Source: Cerioporus squamosus (lineage: Eukaryota > Basidiomycota > Agaricomycetes > Polyporales > Polyporaceae). Taken from it: a stretch of DNA of 64,000 nucleotides. Below the pieces are notes generated by a model. The model searched no databases. It was not told where the DNA came from and worked only from the letters and a program-made list of their open reading frames with translations. Location of the stretch: the NCBI GenBank assembly GCA_022592435.1, contig JABYQS010000168.1, forward strand, positions 1 through 64,000. Reading direction: 5' to 3'. The position numbers and the translations under genes are program-made. Positions 11,331-21,636 of this stretch are shown one piece after another (the first letter of the stretch is position 1; each line of letters opens with the position of its first letter).

Positions 11331-11992
11331 CCTTGCCCGAGATGGCCAACCGCCCCGCCCCGCCCGAAGAGGTCCAGCAGGTCGCCCTCCGGGACATTAC
11401 ACTTGCTAGCTAGGTACTACAACTGTATATTATGGCTCAGTAGAATTTGAACATGGTGAGTAGCAGTAAACGGCATCCTACAAAGTATATTTTCGCCTCC
11501 GAGTGGGACACCCGCTCCGTAGGAGCACCCACAACTTACGCACCTTCACCGTACCACGTTCGTGATATGTCCGACTAGTGCGTCATATCTCTTCGCTGTC
11601 TCGGTGATGCGGGATGTGAGCTGTGTCAGAAATGCAGGGCATCTCGAGGATGCTAGCTAGAGCGCTACGCTGGGCTATTACTCCGTGCACAGCCACTTGC
11701 GCATTCGAGTCGGACGTCGAGAAAGAGAGTTGAAGAAGACTATAGCTTCCCTGTCCCTGAGGGCGTATAGCTTCAGCTCGCACTACCTGCTCCCTTCCTC
11801 TAGTCCTCCTGTCAGCTAGCAACTCATCGTTCACATCAACTTAAAGACACCAGACTGCAGGTACTAAGTACCTAACGTGAATGGCCGCTTAGATGAGATA
11901 ACTTCTGTATCGCGATCTGATATAGATAACAGATTGTCAGTAAGTCCCCACATCCTCTCGTCTTCGACTTCATTCCGTTCGTCAAAACGCTA
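11331..11992. other. KDZ non-coding leader
   Basis: The 662 bp between the subterminal repeats and the transposase start carry no convincing open frame. They probably hold the transposase promoter. Confidence 0.4.
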
Positions 11993-14900
11993 ATGAGTCG
12001 GAAGAATCGCGGTGGGGTCTCTCGACATGTCAACCACATCACCCTGGTGCCACGCCGCGCGGGCTCGAGCTCCAGTTACTCGCTGCAAAGCAACAAAGTC
12101 AGCAACAGGGACATTCAGACGAATAAAGCGCACGCAAACAAGAGGTTGCGGACAAACCTCGAAGGTGATTGAATTCACATTGGGCACTGTGTAATGCAGC
12201 TAACCGCGTCTTCAAAGGCTATGGCGAGGACGCCGCGCGAAGGGTCAGCGAACTACGGGCAGACACAGTGGGAAGGCCGGGTAATGCTGCCGAGAACCAG
12301 GGTTCCGGTAGCGCGGCTCAAGACGTCCTCAATATGAACGGGATCTTCTCCGATCCGAGCTACCTGGAGCTGGCACAGGCCCGCCAAGCTATGCAGGTAG
12401 ATGGAGTTCCGGACGAGGACGAAACAATGGTACATGCCATCAGGGACTATATGCATTTCAGGCTAGTGTCCACACCTATGCTAGACTGTGCCTTATCGTT
12501 TGACTGACGATCTCATAACAGTGGCTTAGAATACAGGTACAACGACAACAGAACGTGGCGAGATCGTATACAACGGTCCACCAGTAACTGGGATAAGGTT
12601 CTGGACGAGGTCGCGGATGCTTACATCGCGTGGAAATATCCCCTCGTTGATCTTAGCACACCCGATCATGCCGCCGGCGATGTCTCTCCCAGCCCCGACG
12701 CCCCGGGCACTTCAGCTACCGCCACCGCGGAATCCCAGATTCCCGGCGCAGATCCGCCCGCCGGGATCAGTTCCTCGACCCCGCATTCCAGCGCCACTGC
12801 CCCCGCAACGCCTTCACGCGACACGACCTACGACCTCGAAATGGAGGTGATAGATATGATTACGCTCGAGGAGCGAAAGCATTTCCGACGCGACGCAACT
12901 CAGACGACACCGATTGCCCTGGCAAGAAGCGGCTATCTGACTACTACCCCCGTTGATCCGACGCTCGCCATCTCGTTCACCACGCTCGAATACTTCCGGC
13001 GGCTCCGCTCGCGCAAATCCTCGTACAGTGTAGAGGCATTTGCGAAGGTTCTGTGCGACCTCTACGCGGTAGGACTACGTGCTTGAATGCGCGGAATGAA
13101 GGCTGATGTCATGATAGATGCCGTACCACCGGAGATTCCGTACCGCCGTTAGCGACGCTTACGATGTCTATATGGCAATTCTCAGGATTGTCGATAAGCA
13201 CGTCAACGCGTACCTCGGACGAGACAGTGCCGACTGGCGCGTTAAGAACGCATGCCCGGCTTGTTCTTTCCAGGTGAGTTGACTGCGCGGGCTTCTGGAG
13301 TCCCTTGGCATGCTGAACGGCATACAGTTAGACGACGAGCCAGAGCTCCAATGGCACAGGATGTTTTGCATGGATGGCAACAATTCGCTTAAACGAATTG
13401 CGAAAATCGGCGATCGCGAGATTGCCGATCGCCGGGAGTTTACCGAGAGCGGCTACTTCCTGCTCTCAGAGTACGTCAATCAGTACAAGAACGAGGTGAA
13501 GAGCCGGAGAGGGAGTAAAGAGGCCGGAGACGATGAATGGACAGATGACGAGGATATTGAGGGGCCGGTGGACGAGGTGGTGGACGACACTGGCGGCGAT
13601 CCGACGGACTTCGCAGGCGCCGACGACGTTCTCCGGAAGTGCACGGAGAACTGGAAGTCAGCGGCACGCGACGAGAAGAAGAAGATGTGGGGCATTTTCG
13701 ACGAAACTGGAGTCTTTGCGGCCGCATGCCGCCATGGATTCATGCTCTGGGTGGTCGACATGGTCAAAAGTGGCGAATTGTAAGTCACATTGAGAGATTG
13801 TGACGTCCTGGTCAGGTGCTGACAATCCTCCAGAGCGAAGTACGCCCTCGCGATTGTTGCGAAAGCTCTTGAAGTGTTCGGCGAGCGTCTGCTCATTGGA
13901 TATGACATCGGCTGCACGTTCAACCACACGATCCTGGAGAGCTCCTTGGGTCCGGAATTCCTCCGCCTGAAGTGCCGCTGCTGCGTCAATGCATTCCACG
14001 GGTACTCTCACAGCCACACTTGCCAGACCCTCAACCATCCTTCCGTCATCCAGGGCGCGGGGCTCGAGGACTTCGAGGAGATGGAGCGCGTGTTCGCGGC
14101 CTCGAACGACCTGGCGCCTATCACGCGCTACGCGAGCAAGTACCACCGGCGACTACATATTGACCGGCACTATCAGCAGTGGGACGAGGATAAGTACGCC
14201 AACCTCGGGAAGCGGCTCTACAACAATTACCGTCAGGCCTTGCAAGTTCTCGACAGCGAAGGTCCGGAACTCCAAGCCTGGCTCCAAACGCAGGGACTGC
14301 GCGAGGAGACACTCCAGCAGTGGCAGCAGGAAGAGGCGGCATATTTCGTGGATCTCGACAAGATAACGGAAGCAGACGCAGTGGCAGTGGAATACGTGGT
14401 TCGGCTGCGTGAGTTCTGGGACCTGGAGTAAGGCTACATATTCATCACGCCCGATTGCGATCGGCGATCGAGAGACTGATTGTCTTTTGCCAGGAACCGA
14501 TGCGCTCAGTCTCAAGCAGCCTTCGTGACGTCAATCCCTGAGGATTACAGTCCATCGGTCCCTAGACCAGTCCCATCCACCGCACGCTATCGAGAAGACG
14601 CTGCTCGCACCCTCAAGCGTGAGACCGACATGCGTGTCCTTCGTGAGCAACACGATCGGACGCTGCGTGACGTCGTCGCGCTCGAGCTCAAGATGGGTCT
14701 CGCGTCTCGATGGTCGCCATCCACCCCTGAGTTTATCGAGACCAGCAAGTGGATTACAGAGCGCGACTATCGTCTGGCACTGGAGAAGCTTCAACAGCTC
14801 GTCGTTCAGAGGCTGTTCGAATTGCAGAGCATGAACCTATCGCACACAGGTATGACAACTTGCAGTTACATCACGGCTACTTATGTTACTGAACATCCCT

Positions 14901-15053
14901 TGTCTAGCGTACAAGGTACGCACGCAAATCGCCAAGTCTCTCCAGAGCAGGTCGAAGGCGATCCGTGCTGCACTCGCCAAGTACAACACAGCTGCACGCG
15001 CACTGAAACCTCCGAGACCCGCGTTGGACTGGAGTAAGGTTTCTCATTACACC

Positions 15054-15061
15054 TTCCTCGA
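15054..15061. repeat. Target-site duplication of the MITE, left
   Basis: TTCCTCGA is here and at 15662-15669, flanking the 600-bp element in the transposase exon. Confidence 0.9.
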
Positions 15062-15661
15062 TAGTGACTTGCAAGTCCCGGCTTGGCCTGAAGCCCGGGG
15101 CTTGGGCCCGGCTTCAGACGGCTCGGGCTTTGTGGACCTCCAGGACGAGCCCCGAGGACGGCTCAGGCCGGGCCTTGGGGCTCGTCCCGGCTCAGGCCGC
15201 GGCTTTGGTTGGCTGAAGAGGAGTACTGACAGGGCACGGACTACGGCTATTTGGGCGAGTCTCGCGGCACGTGTGAGCGATTTCTCGAGTTCAATGTACA
15301 CACCTGACATGTCAGGGAGTCCCTAAATGTGATTTGGCAGTTCTTCTCTTGAGCGCGCAGGTTGCTGTGCTTACGGACGCATGTCAAGAGCAGGGGATCC
15401 CAGATACTTAGTATGCATGTGAGTCTGGAAAACTGAGTACACGGAGAGTTCTGACCCATTCTGACAGGTCATTGGGCTCATCGAGGGCGTGAACGGGACA
15501 GCGCTCAAGCCCCGGCCTGACGGCTCGGCTTGGGCTTAATATATTCGCAAGCCGGGCCCTCAGGCCGTCCAAAGCCGCCACCAAGGCTCGTCTCGTCCCG
15601 GCCTGCAGGGCGGCTCGGCCTCACGGCTTGACGGCCTGAGGCCGGGACTTGCAAGTCACTA
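15062..15661. mobile_element. hAT-like non-autonomous element (MITE), 600 bp
   Basis: The ends are an inverted repeat TAGTGACTTGCAAGTCCCGG, and an 8-bp target duplication flanks them. Both traits are typical of hAT elements. There is no transposase frame. The two flanks are rich in GGCTCGGGC-like repeats that can fold on each other; the middle (15240-15480) is ordinary sequence. It interrupts the last exon of the KDZ transposase, and excision restores FLEEFELL across the junction. Confidence 0.88.
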
Positions 15662-15669
15662 TTCCTCGA
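15662..15669. repeat. Target-site duplication of the MITE, right
   Basis: Second copy of TTCCTCGA. Confidence 0.9.
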
Positions 15670-16502
15670 GGAGTTCGAGCTCCTGCGCGACACTCGCAAC
15701 GACGTGCGCAGCAAGCCGTGGGCCGATAGCATCGCCCGTCAGATGCTCAAGAAGTCTCGGAAGCTCGCCCGAGCGCGCGAGGAGATTCAGCGATGTAACA
15801 TCGAGATACGCAGGCTGCACTCCGCTATCCTCGAGGAGAACGCGCAGCTCAATGCCGCCGTTAGAAAGTCTCGTGCCGACCGCAATGCTGTTTCCGGAGC
15901 GATAGCAGACTACAGTCTACGACGACAGCGTGTCAACGCCCGCCTCCTCGCGATTATTGCACAGATCTACGCCTTGAAAGGGTTCTCGGGCAACCCCAAC
16001 CCCGGGCGCAGAAAGGGAGCTCCCGCCGACATCAGTTCCGAGTCGATTCCCACTTCCAGTATTTCTTCGCCCGTTCCTGACACACAAACGGAGACCTCCC
16101 ATTCGCAGGACAAGGACGATGATCCTGATTATCAGGATGCATCGGTGGACGAGGCGGTGGTGGTGGGAAATGCGATTCGAGTACTGGAGTTTGCTATGAA
16201 CTATACATAGTAAGACACGTCTTAACACATGTATTGCCTATCTCGGGGTTTCCTTTGTATCATGCATGCTCTCGTGATATGCCAGCATCAACATGAGGCA
16301 GATGGAATACGATGACAGTGTTTCTAGCATGACCGGTGGGCGTGGATAAGCTAGATGCACGCATGGTGCCGGAATGTGTACTGCTGAAATGCGTTCCGAA
16401 CGCACGGCACACAAGCGCCAGTCTCGTTCCCTGCACTTTCTCCCTCACCCACCACCTGCTTCCCACCACACACCCCCGTCACTCTCACGTCTCATGCACG
16501 AG

Positions 16503-17752
16503 ATGGCGCAGCCCGCCGCGAATGGTCCAGACAACGCTTGGTTCGTGATTTTGGGAGAGGGCAAAACGGACAAATGCCGGAAGTCCCAGAAGCCGTAAGT
16601 CAACTTCTCTATTGTAATATGTTCGCCATCCGAACCTTCGTCAAGCCTCTTCCTTCCGGGAGGGAAGTACGTGGATCCCTTCCCGATCGTTGTCAAGGTT
16701 GACACCGAGGCTCAAGCGGACGAGGTGCTCAAGTTCGCCCCCTCGATCAAGACGATCAAGACGTTCCCCGATCCCCTCGATCAAGCTCATATCGCGCGCA
16801 AGCTCCCGGGAGCGGACAGCATCCTGCAGCGGAGTCTGGAAGGGGCTCGACGTAAAGGCTTCTATCTGGTGGTTCTTGGTAGAGACTGCGCGATCTTCAC
16901 GTCCTAGTAAGTTGTCCCCCGATCATCTGGGTTCCCTGACTGACCCCGCTCCGCTCCGTAAGCGACGACGCTGTGGCTTCCACGAAGGCATATCCCACCG
17001 CCATTTGGAAGAAGTCCAACACTTTTGGGGACGCCGTCGCGTTCATGATCACCCGCGGGCGTGTGCCGGAGACGAGACCGAGCGCTGAGTTTCAGAAGTT
17101 CCTTGATTCTTTGGATGAAGGTACGCACACCCACTCACGCTCATAGTAATGTATTTTAACTGGCGCACAAGGCCCGGATGAGTGCCGCACGCCCGAGGAA
17201 CCTCCTGCAGCTCCCAACTCGCAGCCTGCACCCTCGCAGTGTCCGCCTTCGACCCCGGTGAGGTCATCGCGCGAGCAGGTATCCGCGTCCTCATCTTCCT
17301 CCGCAACCACGTCCAGCCGCACCCCCATCCCTCCTCCTGCTACGCCATCTCGCGAGTCTCGGGCATTGCAGTATCGCGCGCTGTTCGACGACCCGATCTT
17401 CGACACTCCCGTCTTCGAGACCCCGCGCTATATCCCCGATCTGGGGCCGAGTTTCGTCTATCGGCACGTCCGGTCCCTCAGGGGTATCGAAGCATCCTAC
17501 TCCACCCCGCGCCTCGAGGAGGTGCAAGCTCCGTCCTGCGGACCATCCGCCGACATGTTCTTGCAGGCATTCGGATTCGACCTCGCATCGCGCCTCATGA
17601 TCGCCCGTGCTCTTCAGACATCCTCGTCCATGGCCGACTTTGTGAGCATGATGTCTGCTCGAGGTCTCGCGGTTCTGGAGGCCAAGTATATTTACATGCT
17701 GCATGAATCCGAACGGCCGCGCGGTCTCTGGTCTGAGACGCATATCATGTAA
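16503..17752 (+). CDS. KDZ cargo protein with RNase H1 N-terminal (viroplasmin)-like domain
   Basis: Four exons (16503-16594, 16646-16906, 16963-17120, 17172-17752) give an exact 363-residue frame. The segment around residues 85-135 (GFYLVVLGRDCAIFTSYDDA, then AYPTAIWKKSNTFGDAVAF) follows the pattern of the RNase H1 N-terminal domain: a Tyr/Val-rich strand, GRxxxIFTS, a turn with the YP motif, then a K-S-F/T helix. That small fold binds double-stranded RNA or RNA:DNA hybrids. No RNase H catalytic domain follows; instead there is a Ser/Pro-rich linker and a C-terminal domain I do not recognise (about 230-363). It sits between transposase and HMG-like gene, same strand, entirely inside the transposon ends, so it is cargo. 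A role in transposition or in target-chromatin handling is inference. Confidence 0.72.
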
Positions 17753-17918
17753 CTAGGTCTTAGGTTGGTTCGAATGTTGTATCACGTGTTTTTCTTGCTT
17801 GAAACGATCACGTGAGGTTGTCAACAAAGCTTGCAGGCATTGTTGGTTGGTACTCGTTTTTTCCCATTTCCAGCACTCAGGCTCCGGAACCCCCTCTATC
17901 CCCCTCCTCTCTTCGACC

Positions 17919-20694
17919 ATGGTTGCAACTGCCTCTGCTGCCAAACTTGCAGCAAGGCGGGATGCGCGCTCGCGCCGGAAGGAGTACCTGTCCACGCTCC
18001 AGGTCGTGAAGAAGCCCCGGAAAAAGGCAGTGCGCCGTCGTCACAAGAAGACTCCGGAGGAGAAGAAGCGCGACGCCGAGACGCGCCTCGCCACGAAAAG
18101 GAAGTATTTCGATGCCCTCGACTCCGCACGGGACAGAGTCGCAGAAGAAGCTCAACAGCTTCACGAGACCTTTGGGAAGCACTCTGTCGGGTACTACGAA
18201 CGTGAGATTCTCCAACAACCTAAGATCAGTGCACCACAACGCAAGACCTCTGCCTGGAACGCGTGGATTCGCGTTAAATTGAGGGAACTCAATGACAGTA
18301 AGGGTTGCGCTTCTATTCACACGCCCGCGAAGCTTAACTCTATTGCGACTCTAGAACTGCCTGCAGGCGCCAAGAAGTACACCGCGACCCACCCCGCCTT
18401 CACCGAGATGGTCCAGGCCGAGTGGAACCGCATGACGGACGCCGAGAAAGAAGAGGCTGCAGCTGGCCCGCTCAAGGAGTTGGAGGAGGTGAAGGAGCTC
18501 AAGAGTTCCACGAAACACAGTGTCTCTATCAACGCATTCCACGACGTTCGGGCCACCTTACGCAACATGCATGAAGAGGTACGTCATCCATATATACGTC
18601 CGCAGTATGATCTCGATGTCAAACATCATCTCTCCCAGGCAAAGCGCCTCAAGGCTCGTACAGGCGCGGAAATCGCGATGATTGTTGTCCGTGGCGATCG
18701 CGACCACTTTCCTGCGCCGTCCGTGTTCACAACAAGCGACCTCATCGACGAATTCTTCCATTTGGCTTACAACTCCGACCTCGACGAGTTCGCGTGGCGG
18801 TTAGAAGCATTCGTGCTAAGTGGGCTATATGGTAGGTCTGCGCAATCCCACGCACGATGTCATTGAAGCTCACTGAACCCTTGATACGCAGGAGTCCTAA
18901 AGCGCCGCGAAGACGCTCTTCAAGAGTTACAGGTGCGCGCCAGCACATTGATAAGCCAGAAGCTCAGTAAGTTCTTGATTCTACTATTGGAAGGACAACG
19001 TGCCTGATTCCTGTACAACAGGCGAGATCACCTCTGAACAGGCGAAGAAAATGTTCTATTCGAACTTCGCCGCGAAGATTACCCTGAAGTACCACGTCGT
19101 CATCGTCAACTGGCCGCTTCGCGAGCTCGTCGCCCCGAGCAGCATCCGCTCCACTACCGAGCTCGAGCTGCTCATCAATGCCTGGAGCACAAACGTCGCG
19201 CGCTTCCGGAAGCTCACGACGCAGGAGTACAACACATGGAAGGCGCAATTCACGGCGAGCGGCAGCCACGGCGACACCGCAGAGGATGACGCGCAGGAAA
19301 CCGCGCAGCCCGTCCCCGGCCCATCCCAGCCTCGCGCCGTTGCGCCTGTCACTGCCACGGACGGCACGGCAGTTACAGTCACCCAGACTGGACCCCGGAA
19401 GCGACGCTCTGACTATCAGGGTACGCACAAGTCCAAGAAGCGGCGCACTGGTGATGAGAACCAACCGCTGGCCCCCGAGATCCCTGCTATCTCGATGCCA
19501 CCTCCACCGGTCCCTAGCCAGCCCACACCGCGTCTCTTGAGCGCGAGCACGCCGTCTACACCACGTCTGTCCACACCGCGACTCCCGACCGCAAACGCGG
19601 CGCACTTCCCTCCCACGACCACACCACACCTCCCCACCGCGAGCACACCGCGTCTCCCCACCGCGAGCACGCCGCGTCTCCCCACCGCAAGCACGCCGCG
19701 TCTCCCCACCGCGAGCACGCCGCATCTCCCCACCGCAAGCACACCGCATCTCCCCACCGCGAGCACGCCCCGTCTCCCCACCGCAAGCGCCTTGAGGCTC
19801 CCCACCGCGAGCACGCCGCAGTTCCCAACCATGAGCACGCCGCCCCTGGCAACTCTTGGCAGCACTCCGTTTGTGCCCGGCATGCCCGACCCAATGACGC
19901 GCCCCAACACGGGATTCTCCGCTCAAGAGCACCTGTCAGGTACTCCCCGCTTCCACCTCTCTATGCCCATGGGTTCTAGTCCGCAGAACACTTGGCATGA
20001 GAGCGCGCCCTACCAGCCACGTCCACTCGAAGCGCCGCTGCATGGGAGTTCACGACCGTCCACTCGATGGGCAGACCACTCACCCAGCCCCGGTCCCAAT
20101 CCTCCCTGGCCGTATGGATGTGGTCTTGGGCCGTCAAGTCGTGGCGCGAGCCCGGCGTTCGCGCAGGACTTCGGCATGGGGATGGACACCTCGAGTGATC
20201 CTCTCATGGGTTCGATCTTTGGTTTTCCCAGCATCCCCACGCCTGCCAACCAGATGCTCAGCAACTCCGCCGCCGCGCGCTCACCGGCGATGATGCCCAT
20301 GCTATCCCCGATGCCCATCCCTGCATTCCAGAACCCTGGTGCCGCGACGCTGTTGGGAGGAGCTTCCCAATCTCCTGCCCCCATGTTTGATCCCATGCCT
20401 CCTTTCTTCCCTCCTCACAACTCGAACATACTGAACTACGACTTCAATCACGCTTCGCCGCGCGCCGTCCCTTCCTCGCCGAGTGGGATGGTGTTCTCCC
20501 CTCGTATGGAGCAGCCCATGATGCCTCCGCGTTCCGTTGATCACGCCACCTCTCGTCCAAGCAGCGCAACCTCTCGTGCACGCACCGATTGGGTGGAGTC
20601 AGGGACTAGTACCCAGGCAAAGCCAAGGGCGAAGCCAAAGCCGCGGCCTGTCAAGAAGTCCAACGCACCTGTGGCTGGACCCTCGACACAGTGA
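17919..20694 (+). CDS. KDZ cargo protein: HMG-box-like with long Pro/Ser-rich repeat tail
   Basis: Five exons (17919-18297, 18355-18578, 18639-18831, 18892-18966, 19022-20694) give an exact 847-residue frame. The N-terminus is very basic (KKPRKKAVRRRHKK), fitting a nuclear protein. Residues about 105-160 (KTSAWNAWIRVKLRELND, then HPAFTEMVQAEWNRMTDAEK) look like a divergent HMG box, a DNA-bending fold. The last exon encodes an acidic/basic linker, an 8-residue repeat (STPRLPTA) in about eight copies, and a Met/Pro-rich disordered tail. It lies inside the transposon, downstream of the RNase H1-like gene. The HMG call rests on pattern only; the tail has no known domain. It may be an accessory DNA-binding factor of the element (inference). 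Confidence 0.7.
19620..19830 (+). repeat. Coding minisatellite, 24-bp unit
   Basis: A 24-bp unit such as GCGAGCACGCCGCGTCTCCC plus CACC recurs about eight times without losing frame and encodes the STPRLPTA repeat of the HMG-like protein. Copies differ by a few bases. Confidence 0.9.
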
Positions 20695-20940
20695 TGGTAA
20701 CTGAGGTAACTTATATACCCTCCGCACTGCTCATAGCATATTCTTGTAATAATTAGGATGTATGGGATGATCTCGTAGTGTAGTCCTCCTGTCAATGACG
20801 ATGTTGTGGACAGACTGCAACTCTGCTAAGTCCCGCTATCCAAATCTGGACATGGTGGCGCGTACGATCTGGATCTCCCGCGCGCTACAGTCTGAACACA
20901 AGTCTCAATACTTGGCACCTTGAGGGTTAGTGAACAGCAG
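20695..20940. other. KDZ 3' non-coding segment
   Basis: Short AT-richer stretch between the HMG-like gene and the right inverted repeat. It holds no gene; probably the terminator of the cargo gene. Confidence 0.4.
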
Positions 20941-21628
20941 GGCGCTCTTGTCTCCATCGTGTTCGCGAGGCGCGATAACCTGGGGCAGCCGAAATTTTGG
21001 GCCGAATACATGGCGGGACGAGCGAGATCGCGAGCTCGCTGTGCGCGACAGCGAGCTCAACGTCGTGGACGACGGCGGGGAAGCGCCCTGACGCCGACGG
21101 AAGCTGCCGAGTGTCACGCGGAGGGAGGTCTGGGCAGAGTCTCCGAGAAGGACGGAAAAGCCCCGGATTGATGACGCCAGTGCTGTGCCTGGCCGCGCAC
21201 GGACCATGTGCCCACTTGCCCGACAATGTTCAATTGTGGTCGATTGCTGTATACTATCGCGGGCGCTATTGTCTCCATCGTGTTCGCGAGGCGCGATAAC
21301 CTGGGGCAGCCGAAATTTGGGGCCGAATACATGGCGGGACGAGCGAGATCTCGAGCTCGCTGTGCGCGACAGCGAGCTCGACGTCGTGGACGACGGCGGG
21401 AACTTGCCGGTGGCGGACAGCGCCGGCGCGGACTCCCCATCACGCGGGCAGTGCCTCCTGATGGCTTAGCGCGCTCTCCCGGCCTTGCCAGTGTTCCCTG
21501 GTACTAGCCGAGGGGGATTTATCTCCCTTTATTCGCTTAGGAGGTGTAGAGGAAACCGGGGCTAATTAGCCGGGAGTTTTGATGGATTTGGCAGGCTAAC
21601 TAGCCACCGTTGTTGTGATGATCAGGTG
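20941..21628. repeat. Right terminal inverted repeat of the KDZ element
   Basis: Mirror of 10471-11158. It ends GATGATCAGGTG immediately before the target duplication. Confidence 0.9.
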
Positions 21629-21636
21629 CGATGAGT
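21629..21636. repeat. Target-site duplication of the KDZ transposon, right
   Basis: Second copy of CGATGAGT; LINE ORF2 resumes in frame at 21637. Confidence 0.93.

Larger units (their letters stand above)
11993..16210 (+). pseudogene. KDZ-family transposase, split by a hAT-like MITE
   Basis: The exon model 11993-12164, 12200-12461, 12522-13068, 13118-13273, 13328-13779, 13834-14427, 14494-14849, 14908-15061 plus 15670-16210 sums to an exact 1077-residue frame once the nested element is removed. Family hallmarks: the cysteine cluster NACPACSFQ followed by the catalytic block CMDGNNSLKRI, the second acidic block YDIGCTFNHTI, the NAFHGYSHSHTCQ segment, and a C-terminal helical region (FLEEFELLRDTR...EEIQRCNIEIRRL). 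KDZ enzymes are RNase H-fold cut-and-paste transposases. The first two exons are the least certain, and intron 2 would use a GC donor (AG|GCTAGT). With the MITE in place the C-terminal helical part is lost, so this copy may depend on another transposase. Confidence 0.88.
10471..21628 (+). mobile_element. KDZ (Kyakuja-Dileera-Zisupton) DNA transposon, 11,158 bp
   Basis: Both ends are defined to the base: an 8-bp target duplication and terminal inverted repeats starting CACCTGATCATC. The left and right ends mirror each other (coordinates sum to 32099) for about 688 bp. Inside, all on the plus strand, are a KDZ transposase gene (11993-16210), an RNase H1 N-terminal-like gene (16503-17752) and an HMG-box-like gene (17919-20694). 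An 8-bp duplication is what has been reported for Zisupton elements. The two cargo genes are uninterrupted; only the transposase is broken, by a small nested element. Confidence 0.93.

Noticed and set aside
17760..17775. GGTTCGAAT string resembling a tRNA T-loop
   Set aside because: No acceptor stem, anticodon arm or D-arm around it.
19416..19910. Repetitive frame (GVLAVGRC repeats) opposite the minisatellite
   Set aside because: Mirror translation of the STPRLPTA repeat.
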